This document shows, piece by piece, positions 1 through 8,614 of a stretch of 64,000 bases of DNA; the stretch's first letter is position 1; every line of letters begins with the position of its first letter. A model generated the notes under the pieces. That model did not search any database, was not told where the DNA came from, and saw nothing but the letters and a program-made list of their open reading frames with translations. Made by a program: the position numbers and the translations under genes. Source of the stretch: CAZDVK01 sp964508915 (GTDB taxonomy: Bacteria > Pseudomonadota > Alphaproteobacteria > Paracaedibacterales > CAIULA01); the NCBI GenBank assembly GCA_964508915.1, contig CAZDVK010000007.1:8904-72903 (forward strand), written 5' to 3'.

Positions 1-327
1 ATGGGGCTGTTCGATGCAACAGGCGAAGCGTTTCAAAAAAGTCTTGAAACAGAGCGGTTAGCTATTTCATTGCGTACGTTCGTTCCACCCCTTGTTTTTG
101 CCATATTTTACCCTCATGGCTTTATTATGGCGTTGGGTTATGCGGCCATTGCCCTAAGTGTGTTGGCTATTTTGTTGCCGGTTGCTGTAGCTTGGCAGTG
201 GCGTCAAACCCGTTATGATTTTTCAAAAACTACCTATCAAGTTTTAGGCGGTCGGCCTATGCTTATACTGTGTGGATTAATCGGAGCGTTGGTGATTGCC
301 ATTGAACTGGGGCGGTTATTTTTTTAG
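1..327 (+). CDS. Aromatic amino acid permease (HAAAP family), C-terminal part
   Basis: This is the last 108 residues of a membrane permease cut by the window edge; family members are about 400 residues, so the real start lies upstream. The segment with FVPPLVFAIFYPHGFIMALG and two further hydrophobic helices matches the C-terminus of TyrP/Mtr-type tyrosine or tryptophan proton symporters of the inner membrane. The family assignment rests on recognition of this conserved end. The substrate cannot be told from the fragment. The stop is followed immediately by small secreted-protein genes on the same strand. Confidence 0.75.
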   Translation: MGLFDATGEAFQKSLETERLAISLRTFVPPLVFAIFYPHGFIMALGYAAIALSVLAILLPVAVAWQWRQTRYDFSKTTYQVLGGRPMLILCGLIGALVIAIELGRLFF

Positions 328-697
328 AAAAGTTTTCATTTTAAGTTTTGCTTTATTGGCTTTTTGGCATGCTCAGTCTAAAGCCTCTGACATACCACCC
401 CTGGATCGAGAAACCAAAAGAGCTGTTTTAAATAAAATACGCCCCGTTCTAGACACGTTAAAAACTTGGCAAGAGGTTGACGCAACCGAAAAATCCAAAA
501 GGTTGTATCAAATACGACTTCAGGCGTTAGAAAAAATATGCCAAAAAAATTCTTTCATTTGGGGAATGTATTATGTTTTTAAACATAACTCTTTACGTAC
601 CTCAACAAAACCCTCTACCATCGAAACAGAAATAGAAAACTTAACATATTTTCGGGAAATAATAGAGTCTATTCATATCAAAACTTCCCGTTGGTAA
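302..697 (+). CDS. Small secreted protein, tandem paralogue A
   Basis: No known family is recognised. The reading frame overlaps the end of the permease gene and has no ATG start; TTG at 302, or TTG at 296, is the likely start, with a GGTGA motif just upstream. The N-terminus (FFRKVFILSFALLAFW, then HAQSKA) is a signal peptide, so the product is probably exported to the periplasm or beyond. The mature part is about 100 residues, Lys-rich and helical. It is clearly related to the next gene: both have a Leu-rich segment with a Trp, an EKS-x-x-x-Y motif, and a Cys followed by N-[SD]-F. The start codon is the least certain part. Confidence 0.6.
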   Translation: MNWGGYFFRKVFILSFALLAFWHAQSKASDIPPLDRETKRAVLNKIRPVLDTLKTWQEVDATEKSKRLYQIRLQALEKICQKNSFIWGMYYVFKHNSLRTSTKPSTIETEIENLTYFREIIESIHIKTSRW

Positions 698-723
698 ATA
701 TTTTTTTAAGAAAGGGCTGAATT

Positions 724-1125
724 GTGATGATTCTTCTTTTACGGTTTGTTTTTCTAGGTTTTATTTTTTACACCACTTGTAATTTTGCCGCATGCATGGA
801 TGAAGAGGTTGAATTTTCCCATAAAATGCAAACAGAGGTTAGAAAAAAATTAAGGGGTTTAAACGACACAATTATAAGTTGGGAAAAATCTGGAATAAGC
901 GAAAAATCCCAAAATAAGTACACAAGAAAAATGGCGAGTTTTTATGAGCTATGCAAAACAAATGATTTCCTTAAAAACATTTTTGATATCCATTTTTCAG
1001 ATTGGATTCCAACTTTAACAGCAAGAAAAGGCCACGAAGTTGTTTTTGAATTTGATGTTGATGCTGAAAAAGCCAGAATTTTTGCCATGCTAGCATCAAT
1101 TCCAGAACTTTCATCAGGAAAATAA
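724..1125 (+). CDS. Small secreted protein, tandem paralogue B
   Basis: This is a 133-residue protein of unknown function. GTG at 724 is followed directly by ATG at 727; AAGAAAGGG at 708-716 serves either. A hydrophobic leader (MILLLRFVFLGFIFYTTCNF) followed by AACMDEE indicates export by Sec. The mature region aligns with paralogue A over about 60 residues: K-x-R-x-x-x-[LN]DT, a Trp, EKSQNKY opposite EKSKRLY, and ELCKTNDF opposite KICQKNSF. The gene lies 26 bp after paralogue A, so the two are probably cotranscribed. The conserved Cys, Trp and Tyr positions suggest a small helical fold. Confidence 0.7.
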   Translation: MMILLLRFVFLGFIFYTTCNFAACMDEEVEFSHKMQTEVRKKLRGLNDTIISWEKSGISEKSQNKYTRKMASFYELCKTNDFLKNIFDIHFSDWIPTLTARKGHEVVFEFDVDAEKARIFAMLASIPELSSGK

Positions 1126-1138
1126 AGGGGTATATATT

Positions 1139-1675
1139 ATGATATTATTCAAATTTTTTGGTGTTTTTTTGTCTTTCTCTGCCTTTTTTAACGGCCAGTG
1201 TTCCGTTGTCGAGGAGGATCCTATTTTTAAAACATGCGGCCTTACATTAGAATTGTTAGGCGTATTAAACAGCTGGAAAGAACCCATAAATTCTAGTGGT
1301 TTTGATGATAGCGAAATCATAAGCGACGCAACTGGGGTGTACAAAGCACGGCATATCGAAAGTAAGCAAAAAGAAAACTACATACAGACTTTATACCGTG
1401 TTTATAAAATTGCTTTATCAGACGGAAGTGGAGAACTAAAAGCCTTATTTGCCCTTTATAACCCAACGTGGTACAGCATTTTTAACTGCATTGATTCTGA
1501 CCAACCTGTTCCCAGCACAACTTTTTGCATCGAAGATGAAATTGAAACAATGACGGCCATGATCGAAGAACTTGTGCCATTAATAATTCACAGGCTTTAT
1601 AGATATGCTCATCATTTCGAACACCCCCTTATTCGAAACGTTCGAATAGCTGGTCCCCTTCGCGCAACATATTAA
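1139..1675 (+). CDS. Small secreted protein, possible divergent paralogue C
   Basis: This is a 178-residue protein of unknown function, starting at ATG 1139 with GGGG about 8 nt upstream. The leader (MILFKFFGVFLSFSAFFNG, then QCSVVEED) looks like a signal peptide. It shares position, size class and a short LxxLxxxLNSWKE segment with the two genes before it, but similarity is weak and common descent is only suggested. Four Cys residues lie in the mature part. The last 47 bases overlap, convergently, the 3' end of the serine hydrolase gene on the other strand. Confidence 0.6.
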   Translation: MILFKFFGVFLSFSAFFNGQCSVVEEDPIFKTCGLTLELLGVLNSWKEPINSSGFDDSEIISDATGVYKARHIESKQKENYIQTLYRVYKIALSDGSGELKALFALYNPTWYSIFNCIDSDQPVPSTTFCIEDEIETMTAMIEELVPLIIHRLYRYAHHFEHPLIRNVRIAGPLRATY

Positions 1676-3257
1676 TGGCTAAAACCATGGCTTTCGATTG
1701 TTTTTGAAAGCCAAACTCTAAAACACCGACGTCATTACTAGAGTAAGCAGCACTTAAATCAGGGGCATCAAACAGAAATTGATCCCCATTCCAGTGCTTC
1801 ACAGGAACGACTTTATCGCGAATTTTGAATACAAGCTGCTGACCTTTTGCTTCAACTACTAATGTCCCATACAAATTATTTTTAAATTTGCCTTCATAAA
1901 GCTTTAACTCACGCATGGGGCGGGGGTTTTGAAGGCGCATAGCCCCTAATTCCCGCTTATAGCTTTCTTGCATTTCTTTAATTTTATCTAGGTTTTTCGT
2001 AGACCAGTCGGTGCCATCGTCAATTTTTAAGAACAAATCCATAAATTTTTCACGTAATGCTTCCAGGGCCATATTTACCCGAAGACCACCCAGGTTGGAT
2101 AAAATTACAATTCCCAGCTGTTGTTCAGGTACAATTAAAATAAGGCTTCGAACAGATGAAAACCCCCCCATGTGGCCAAATGCATGTACTTTTTTACCTT
2201 CCACGCCAATATCATGTATAAACCAACCAATACCGTAAGCTACATTTGTATAGCGACTGGGTGGAAATTGAGAATCCGTTGGTTTTAAGCCCAGTATAGA
2301 AATATGAGGGGTTCGAAGACGTTCAACTTCGGCTGTTGATATTTTTGGCCCCCCTTCTTGGTTCATATTTTTCAGCTGAAATAAAAGCCACTTATTCATG
2401 TCAGAAATAGACGCATTAACGCCAGATGTGCCTGGAAATAAATACAGTTCTTTGGGAAAAGGAATGGTTGTTATTTTTCCTTGAATAAAGGTATGAGGTG
2501 CAATTGCATTTACTTGTTTTCTAGGGAATAACCACCCTGTAATTCCTCTGTCAGAACGATAATTCAAAAGACGCTGCCACCAACTTTCAGATATCATTTT
2601 TTCGTAAGAAGCGGATGCATCATCCATATGAAGGGGCATAAAAAACCGTTCAGTGAATAGCTCTTCAATTTTTTTACCTGTTACCTTTTCCGCCACAAGG
2701 CTAGCTACAGAAAATAAATGGTTTTGATACCCGTAAAATTCTTTAAAAGGCCGTTTTAAAGGCACCTTGGCTAAAGAATCCAGTAATTCTTGCTGCGAAA
2801 AGCCCAACTCCCAAAAAGTATCGCCTGAAAAGCTAGGCAAGCCACTTTGGTGACTAACTAAATCTTCCAATGTAAAGGCTTGGCTGACTTCTTCATTTCC
2901 AATAAAAAAAGTGGGCAAATACTGACGAACAGGGTCTTTCCATTTTATTTTTCCTTCATCCACAAGTTGGGCTAATAAAGCCGCTAGAAATGTTTTCGTG
3001 CATGATGCAATAGGAAAACTTGTATGAATATCAACAGGCTCTTGCGTATCAACGCTTTTAACGCCCATAGCCTCCTCAAAAACAACTTTTCCTTGATATA
3101 CAATGCCAACTGACACGGCTGGCATTTGCCAATCTTTCATGGCCTTTTGAATATACGCCTTAAATTCAGGAAGAATAGCCTGAACACGATCGTCTGAAAA
3201 GCTTGCGCAATAATTAAAAATAAATAAAAAAAGCGTACTAATAATAATTTTATTCAT
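1629..3257 (-). CDS. Serine hydrolase, class C beta-lactamase / penicillin-binding family
   Basis: The gene encodes a 542-residue exported protein of the beta-lactamase-related family (PF00144). After a signal peptide (about residues 1-20) it has the S-x-x-K nucleophile motif SCTK at 85-88, a Y-x-N motif (YQN) at 177-179, and a GHMGG motif near residue 360 in place of the KTG box. The order and spacing match class C enzymes and D-alanyl-D-alanine carboxypeptidase or esterase relatives. A C-terminal extension of about 130 residues, beta-rich (KLYEGKFKNNLYG), resembles the accessory domain found after many of these hydrolases. The likely site of action is the periplasm. The substrate, whether a peptidoglycan peptide, an ester or a beta-lactam, cannot be decided from sequence. 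It is transcribed alone. Confidence 0.85.
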   Translation of the reverse strand: MNKIIISTLFLFIFNYCASFSDDRVQAILPEFKAYIQKAMKDWQMPAVSVGIVYQGKVVFEEAMGVKSVDTQEPVDIHTSFPIASCTKTFLAALLAQLVDEGKIKWKDPVRQYLPTFFIGNEEVSQAFTLEDLVSHQSGLPSFSGDTFWELGFSQQELLDSLAKVPLKRPFKEFYGYQNHLFSVASLVAEKVTGKKIEELFTERFFMPLHMDDASASYEKMISESWWQRLLNYRSDRGITGWLFPRKQVNAIAPHTFIQGKITTIPFPKELYLFPGTSGVNASISDMNKWLLFQLKNMNQEGGPKISTAEVERLRTPHISILGLKPTDSQFPPSRYTNVAYGIGWFIHDIGVEGKKVHAFGHMGGFSSVRSLILIVPEQQLGIVILSNLGGLRVNMALEALREKFMDLFLKIDDGTDWSTKNLDKIKEMQESYKRELGAMRLQNPRPMRELKLYEGKFKNNLYGTLVVEAKGQQLVFKIRDKVVPVKHWNGDQFLFDAPDLSAAYSSNDVGVLEFGFQKQSKAMVLAINMLREGDQLFERFE

Positions 3258-3360
3258 AAAAGTCCATTTTTACCAAATCTTAACTATTTTTCATTATAAG
3301 TAGTATTAACAGAAACGAAAATACCCAATTTTTATAAACTCAGGTAGGAGGAAATATCTT

Positions 3361-3969
3361 ATGAATTTAAAGGGAACATTGATTGCGTGTATTACATTTT
3401 TAGTCGGTATCGTTGTTATTATTACATACGTTAGCCAAAAAGAACGGTACTTACTGTATCCGTTGGGCAATTCCTTATACATTTTTGATAGCAAAACAGC
3501 TACGTTGAATTATTGTAATGATAAAAATTGTCAAATGGTAGCACCTCAAGGGGGCATGATGGATCCATCTTATGCTTCATACGGTGGGCCTATGGCTTTG
3601 CCAAACCAAACCGCTGTTATTATGGCGGCACCCGCTATGCCAGCCTATCCGCAAATGCAGCCGGTTATGAATCAGGGGTCATTGCCTCAACCTATGCCAG
3701 CGCCATCAGCTCCCATTTTTGGTGGATTTGGCGGCCCTGCGCAGCAACCAATGGTTATGGTCATGCCTCAACCAAGGGCAATGCCTGTTTGCGCTTCTCC
3801 TGGAGCAGCAGCGCCATCTGCTGCGTCAGCAGCGGTAAATAACGCTGATGGTGGGGATGCGGGCTCTCCAAGCTCTGCTGGCGGTGATGCTGGATCTGCC
3901 GAAGCACCAGCTGCTGATGGTGGTGGAGATGCCGGGTCTGCACCTGCAGAAGGGGGCGATGCCGCTTAA
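3361..3969 (+). CDS. Membrane-anchored Pro/Ala/Gly-rich protein with GGDAGS repeats
   Basis: No family is recognised. The 202-residue product begins with one transmembrane segment (about residues 5-24), followed by a short ordered stretch with two Cys (YCNDKNC). A long low-complexity tail rich in Met, Pro, Gln and Ala comes next, and the C-terminus carries repeats of the form GGDAGS/GDAGSA (about residues 160-202). The topology suggests an N-terminal anchor with the tail in the periplasm. AGGAGG at 3346-3351 is a strong ribosome binding site for ATG 3361. The repeats are encoded by similar codons (GGTGATGC-type units), so copy number may vary between strains. It stands alone between the divergent hydrolase and dapE. 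Confidence 0.7.
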   Translation: MNLKGTLIACITFLVGIVVIITYVSQKERYLLYPLGNSLYIFDSKTATLNYCNDKNCQMVAPQGGMMDPSYASYGGPMALPNQTAVIMAAPAMPAYPQMQPVMNQGSLPQPMPAPSAPIFGGFGGPAQQPMVMVMPQPRAMPVCASPGAAAPSAASAAVNNADGGDAGSPSSAGGDAGSAEAPAADGGGDAGSAPAEGGDAA

Positions 3970-3994
3970 ATTTTAAAATTCCTCTCAAATAATT

Positions 3995-4022
3995 TTGGTA
4001 ACGGTCCATCTTCTGGCATAAT
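3995..4022 (+). promoter_or_regulatory. Probable sigma-70 promoter of dapE
   Basis: TTGGTA at 3995-4000 and CATAAT at 4017-4022 are separated by 16 nt, placing a start near 4029. An inverted repeat of 7 bp (AACGGTC at 4000-4006 and GACCGTT at 4037-4043) brackets the -10 box and the start, and could act as an operator or an RNA fold. Assignment is by inspection only. Confidence 0.4.
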
Positions 4023-4057
4023 ACGCCCTTAGGTGTGACCGTTTATCAAGTTTTATT

Positions 4058-5200
4058 ATGGATTTAATTTCTCTCACCCAGACCTTGCTTCAGTTTGAAA
4101 GTATTACCCCAAAAGATGAGGGGTGTTTAGACTTTATTGAGTTTTTTTTGAAAGGTTTGGGGGCTGAATGCCACCGATTACCCTGCCATGATGTAGACAA
4201 TTTATACGCAAAAATAGGTTATGGACCCAAAGTTTTTTGTTTTGCCGGTCATACAGACGTCGTACCACCCGGTGACTTAACCCGCTGGTCTGTACCCCCT
4301 TTTTCAGGTCACTGTCATAGCGAAGCCCTTTATGGTCGCGGTGCTGTGGATATGAAAGGGGCTATTGGTGCCTTTTTAAAAGCTCTTTACGATGTGGTAA
4401 CGGGCCCTGGAATTCCAAAAGGTTGGGCAATTGCGGTTATGTTAACATCTGATGAAGAAGGCCCTGCCCTTTATGGCACGCAACATATTTTAAAATGGCT
4501 GCAGCAAAATCAGAAATCTTTAGATTTATGCTTGGTGGGGGAACCAACAAATAATGCATACATAGGTGATACTGTTAAAATAGGGCGACGTGGCAGCTTA
4601 AATATTCACCTGACTGTTGATGGTTTAGGCGGACATGTGGCGTACCCAAAAGCGGCGCGAAACCCCATCCCTGCCCTTCTTGCCTATTTAAATGTACTGT
4701 TCGAAAACCCATTAGATTCTGGTACAGATGAATTTCCACCATCCAATTTAGAAATCACGTCTATTGATGTTGGAAACCCAACCACCAACGTTATACCTAA
4801 TCAGGCATCGGCCCGGATGAACGTTCGATTTAACCCTTTGCACAGCGGAGAAAGCCTGAAACATTGGTTCTATGAAAAATTAAAACCCATTCAACAGAAA
4901 TTTGGTTCTGCCTATACCTTTACATTAAACATGGACGTAAGCTCTGAACCTTTTATGACCCGAGATGCAAAATTGGAATCGCTTATTTCTGATGCCATTC
5001 AATCTGTCACGGGGCAGCAGCCTGACTTGAGCACCAGTGGGGGAACGTCGGATGCCCGATTTATTCAGAAAATATGCCCTGTTGTAGAGTTTGGCCTTAT
5101 CAACAAAACGGCCCATCAACCTGACGAGCATGTCATGATTGATGATTTGAACTTATTGAAAGATATTTACGAAGCAATCATTAAAAATTTAGCATCGTAG
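4058..5200 (+). CDS. dapE: Succinyl-diaminopimelate desuccinylase DapE
   Basis: DapE hydrolyses N-succinyl-L,L-diaminopimelate to L,L-diaminopimelate and succinate in the lysine and meso-DAP pathway in the cytoplasm. The protein has 380 residues, the usual length. The metal and catalytic residues of the M20 family are present: H65 and D67 in AGHTDVV, the bridging D98 in GRGAVDMKG, the catalytic E133 and metal ligand E134 in TSDEEGP, and a His near the C-terminus in NKTAHQPDE. The central dimerisation domain is intact. The gene implies that meso-DAP is still made for peptidoglycan. It is monocistronic and converges with metI 12 bp away. Confidence 0.95.
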   Translation: MDLISLTQTLLQFESITPKDEGCLDFIEFFLKGLGAECHRLPCHDVDNLYAKIGYGPKVFCFAGHTDVVPPGDLTRWSVPPFSGHCHSEALYGRGAVDMKGAIGAFLKALYDVVTGPGIPKGWAIAVMLTSDEEGPALYGTQHILKWLQQNQKSLDLCLVGEPTNNAYIGDTVKIGRRGSLNIHLTVDGLGGHVAYPKAARNPIPALLAYLNVLFENPLDSGTDEFPPSNLEITSIDVGNPTTNVIPNQASARMNVRFNPLHSGESLKHWFYEKLKPIQQKFGSAYTFTLNMDVSSEPFMTRDAKLESLISDAIQSVTGQQPDLSTSGGTSDARFIQKICPVVEFGLINKTAHQPDEHVMIDDLNLLKDIYEAIIKNLAS

Positions 5201-5211
5201 CAGCTGTTTCT

Positions 5212-5874
5212 TCACGTATGCCTAATTTTTTCACTTAGATATTTGCCAAAAGCTTGAGTTAATTGAACAATAACTACAAGAATGAGCACGATGATAATCA
5301 TCAAAGTTGTATCATACCGTTGGTACCCATAGCGAATAGCTAGATCACCCAAACCACCGCCGCCCATTGTTCCGGCCATGGCTGAAAAACCAATCAGGTT
5401 AATGATAATTGTTGTGTAAGAGCCAACCAAACCTGGTAACGCTTCCCACATTAAAATGTGGCGAACAATTTGACTGTGTGACATACCCAATGAAAAACCC
5501 AAATCGTGAAAACTTTTGGGTACATCGCACAACCCCTCTTCCGTGGACCGGGCTATTAATAAAATAGCGCACACACTCAGTGGAATAATGGCAGCCTCTG
5601 TTCCGATAGACGTGCCAACAAATAGGCGCGTTAATGGTATTAAAAGAACTGTCAGAATGATAAACGGAATGGACCGCAACATGTTAATGATAAAACTAAA
5701 AGGTTTATAGCAGATTTGTAAGCTACCCAACCCACGGGGAGAAGCCACAAACATAAAAGCCCCTAAGGGAACACCTAAACAAATACCAATAACAGAACTG
5801 ACAGAAACCATGGTTAAAGTCTGACCCAGGCTGCTTAAAATAATGGTCATTAAGTTAATATTTAAGAGTTCCAT
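5212..5874 (-). CDS. metI: Methionine ABC transporter permease MetI
   Basis: This is a 220-residue inner-membrane permease with about five transmembrane helices and a BPD_transp_1 domain. The coupling region (EGLCDVPKSFHDLGFSLGMS) and the glycine-rich AMAGTMGGGGLGDLA segment are characteristic of MetI, which imports D- and L-methionine together with MetN and a MetQ lipoprotein. It overlaps the end of metN by 13 bp, so translation is coupled. No metQ is present in the window; the binding protein may be encoded elsewhere. Confidence 0.92.
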   Translation of the reverse strand: MELLNINLMTIILSSLGQTLTMVSVSSVIGICLGVPLGAFMFVASPRGLGSLQICYKPFSFIINMLRSIPFIILTVLLIPLTRLFVGTSIGTEAAIIPLSVCAILLIARSTEEGLCDVPKSFHDLGFSLGMSHSQIVRHILMWEALPGLVGSYTTIIINLIGFSAMAGTMGGGGLGDLAIRYGYQRYDTTLMIIIVLILVVIVQLTQAFGKYLSEKIRHT

Positions 5875-6929
5875 GACATATATCCTAAGGGAAAAACATT
5901 AACGTGATTTTCTTTTAAAAATGTCACAACTTTTTCTAAGGTTTCTTCATCATAAGAAAAAGATATAATCAAGTGTCCATATGTATGGCTAGCCACGTGA
6001 TTGAGGCTGCCCGTTATAATGTTGGGCAAAATGCCCCACTTTTGGGTCAACATGGCCATTAAAGGTTGTGTCGCTGCCTGATAGTCAAAAACAAGTTTAA
6101 GAACCACATCTTGATTTGGTTTGTTTTGTATTGGGTTCTTTTTTATTTTTCTTTCCAAGAATTCAGGAAGTTGATCGTGAAATAAATCTGACAACAGCCC
6201 TTGGGTAATGGTGTGCTTTGGATGACTGACAAGGGAATCTATGGCGTTTTCTTCGACAATTTTTCCATGATGCAGAACAAAAACATAGTCTGCAAAGGTT
6301 TTAAGGACTGTCATGTCATGGGTTACGAAAACGATAGTAAGCCCCAATTCATGCCGTAATTTTTTCAAAAGATTCAGAATTTCAAGGGTTGTTTGCGGGT
6401 CAAGGGCTGATGTAAATTCGTCGCACAGCAATATTTTACATTCGCCAACAAGCGCTCGTGCAATGGCTACTCGCTGTTTTTGGCCGCCACTTAATTCACT
6501 GGGGTAGTTTTTTGCATGAGAGCTTATTCCAACAAGGTGCAATATTTGATTAATTTTCTCTTTTTGCTGTTCTGCGGGCATTTGGCTGCCCAATAAGGCT
6601 AACCGAACATTTTCGTAAACTGTTTTGTTATTTAATAAATTAAAACTTTGAAAGACAATGCCTATTTTTTTTTGAAGGATACGTTGTTTTTGCAAAGACG
6701 CGTGAGACATTTCTTCATTTTCTATCACCACACGACCATGGCTTGGTTTTTCTAATCCATTTAAGCAACGAAGCAATGTGCTTTTTCCAGCACCACTGGG
6801 ACCGATAATTCCACAAATTTGCCCCTTTGGAATAGCCAAATTTATATCTGCCAAAATATTCTTTTGTTCACCGTTTTGATAAAAATGATGAGAAAGATTT
6901 TCTACTTTTATATGACAAGAAATAGACAT
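5862..6929 (-). CDS. metN: Methionine ABC transporter ATP-binding protein MetN
   Basis: This 355-residue ATPase powers methionine import with MetI. It shows Walker A GPSGAGKST, signature LSGGQKQR, Walker B ILLCDEFTSALD and the switch His in FVTHD. The last 80 or so residues form a NIL-type regulatory domain, which in characterised MetN proteins binds methionine and inhibits transport when internal methionine is high. That domain and its place upstream of metI separate it from other ABC ATPases. It lies just downstream of parB on the same strand, with an 18-bp gap, so it may share read-through. Confidence 0.93.
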   Translation of the reverse strand: MSISCHIKVENLSHHFYQNGEQKNILADINLAIPKGQICGIIGPSGAGKSTLLRCLNGLEKPSHGRVVIENEEMSHASLQKQRILQKKIGIVFQSFNLLNNKTVYENVRLALLGSQMPAEQQKEKINQILHLVGISSHAKNYPSELSGGQKQRVAIARALVGECKILLCDEFTSALDPQTTLEILNLLKKLRHELGLTIVFVTHDMTVLKTFADYVFVLHHGKIVEENAIDSLVSHPKHTITQGLLSDLFHDQLPEFLERKIKKNPIQNKPNQDVVLKLVFDYQAATQPLMAMLTQKWGILPNIITGSLNHVASHTYGHLIISFSYDEETLEKVVTFLKENHVNVFPLGYMSWNS

Positions 6930-6947
6930 ATGAAATCTCAGGATAGA

Positions 6948-7847
6948 TTAAGCAAATCCAGAGCGGCCCAAAATACCAACAAGATCATCCAGCTGCTCTA
7001 AATTATGAAAGTGCAAAGATAATATACCTGTATTATTTTTAATAACAAGCTTTGCTTGCACGCCAAGGGCTTGGCCAATTTTTGCAGCAATCAATTGTGC
7101 GTCAGCTAAAAGAGGATCTTCAGACTGCCAGCCCCCCATAAAGCCATTTTTACTGGAAGATTCTGCACCTTTGTTTTGGCTGAATCGTGATTTTTTAACT
7201 AAGTTTTCAGTATCACGCACAGATAGCTTTTGAGAAACAATTTCATGGGCCAGTTGCTCTACATTTTCGGTATTAATTAATGCACGGGCATGGCCTGCAC
7301 TTAATGTACCGTCATGCAGAAGATTTTTAACACTGTCTGGTAACTGATTCAGTCGTAAAATGTTGGCCACATAACTACGGCTTTTACCCAGGGCATAAGC
7401 CACCTGTTCTTGTGTTTTACCGTAAGCTTCAATAAGCTTTTTTAAAGATTCAGCTTCTTCCAAAGGGCTTAAGTCATGGCGTTGAAGGTTCTCAACCAAC
7501 CCCATTTGAAGGGCTTCTTCATCTGAACAAGCAACCACAAGGGCTGGAATCGTTGTTAATCCCGCTTCTTTTGCGGCACGCCAACGCCGTTCACCGGCTA
7601 TGATTTCATAATTTCCCTCAGAAATAGAACGTAACAAAATGGGCTGCAAAACCCCTTTCGACCGAACAGAAGCAACAAGATCGCTCATTTTTTCAGGGTC
7701 AAAACTTTGACGTGGCTGCATGCGCCCGGCTTTGATTTGTTCAATAGAAATTAAATGGGGCTGTAGGCTTTCATTCCCTTCACCATCAATTCCCAGGTCA
7801 CCGAACAATGCAGATAAACCGCGACCTAAATTTTTTGAAGCTGACAT
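6948..7847 (-). CDS. parB: Chromosome partitioning protein ParB
   Basis: ParB binds parS, spreads as a CTP-dependent clamp and stimulates ParA during origin segregation. I set the start at ATG 7847 because the protein then begins MSASKNLGRGLSALFGD, the ParA-contact motif at the N-terminus of ParB proteins. The start overlaps the parA stop as TAATG. Visible features are the CTP-binding GERRWRAA motif, ENLQRHDLSPLEEA, the helix-turn-helix (TQEQVAYALGKSRSYVANIL) and a C-terminal dimerisation region. Length is 299 residues, normal for chromosomal ParB. Two perfect parS sites lie in the adjacent rsmG. Confidence 0.96.
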   Translation of the reverse strand: MSASKNLGRGLSALFGDLGIDGEGNESLQPHLISIEQIKAGRMQPRQSFDPEKMSDLVASVRSKGVLQPILLRSISEGNYEIIAGERRWRAAKEAGLTTIPALVVACSDEEALQMGLVENLQRHDLSPLEEAESLKKLIEAYGKTQEQVAYALGKSRSYVANILRLNQLPDSVKNLLHDGTLSAGHARALINTENVEQLAHEIVSQKLSVRDTENLVKKSRFSQNKGAESSSKNGFMGGWQSEDPLLADAQLIAAKIGQALGVQAKLVIKNNTGILSLHFHNLEQLDDLVGILGRSGFA

Positions 7848-8614
7848 TATTCTTTTTCCTTTTCTAAAATTTCCTTTGCTAAGCTCATATACGCCTGGGA
7901 CCCAACGCACCCTACGTCATACAATAAAACAGGCTTACCATGAGACGGTGCCTCAGATACGCGAATATTCCGGGGAATAATGGTTTGAAAAACCTTATTT
8001 TTTAGATGATAACGAACATCTTCTGCAACTTGGGCACATAAAGAACTGCGTTTATCGTACATTGTTAAAAGAACACCAAATAATTGAAGCTGTGGATTGG
8101 ATGTTTTTTTGATTTTTTGAATTGAATTCAGTAAGTAACTTAAGCCCTCTAACGCATAGTATTCGCATTGCAACGGAACCAAGACGGCATCAGCGGCTGT
8201 TAAGGCATTCAGCGTCAAAAGCCCCATCGATGGCGGGCAGTCAATAATAATGTAGTCAAACATGGGGCGGTATGGGGCTATCATCTCTTTAAACAAGAAT
8301 TCCCTTTTTGGGATACTAACCAGTTCAACTTCGGCACCAACAAGTTGAATGCTGGCGGGAATCAAGCTAAGCCCTGGGACACTTGTTTTTAACAGTGATT
8401 CACCAATGGTGCTTTTTTTTAAAAGAACCGTATATACGTTATTTGGATTGTTTTTTTGCAAAACACCAACGCCCGTCGATGCGTTAGCCTGTGGGTCAAA
8501 ATCAACCAACAAAACCTTTCGGTTAACGGCTGCTAAAGCTGTTGAAACGTTAACGGCTGTCGTTGTTTTTCCAACTCCGCCTTTTTGATTGGCAACAACA
8601 ATTACCTTAGCCAT
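7847..8614 (-). CDS. parA: Chromosome partitioning ATPase ParA
   Basis: ParA is the dynamic ATPase that binds nucleoid DNA and moves ParB-parS complexes toward the pole. The start at 8614 gives MAKVIVVANQKGGVGKTTT, the deviant Walker A motif at the very N-terminus typical of chromosomal ParA; an AGGA site precedes it. Walker A' and B regions (VDFDPQANAS, IIDCPPSMG) are intact in 255 residues. The start overlaps the end of rsmG by 8 bp and the stop overlaps parB, so rsmG-parA-parB is one coupled operon. In Caulobacter-like cells the partner at the pole is PopZ, also encoded in this window. Confidence 0.96.
   Translation of the reverse strand: MAKVIVVANQKGGVGKTTTAVNVSTALAAVNRKVLLVDFDPQANASTGVGVLQKNNPNNVYTVLLKKSTIGESLLKTSVPGLSLIPASIQLVGAEVELVSIPKREFLFKEMIAPYRPMFDYIIIDCPPSMGLLTLNALTAADAVLVPLQCEYYALEGLSYLLNSIQKIKKTSNPQLQLFGVLLTMYDKRSSLCAQVAEDVRYHLKNKVFQTIIPRNIRVSEAPSHGKPVLLYDVGCVGSQAYMSLAKEILEKEKE

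Noticed and set aside
1630..1648. Inverted repeat TATTCGAA/TTCGAATA as a bidirectional terminator
   Set aside because: The 8-bp stem lies within overlapping coding ends and lacks a T-run on either side; it may be chance.
3840..3965. Repeat tract as a CRISPR array
   Set aside because: The repeats are short, in frame, without spacers, and encode a GGDAGS tail.
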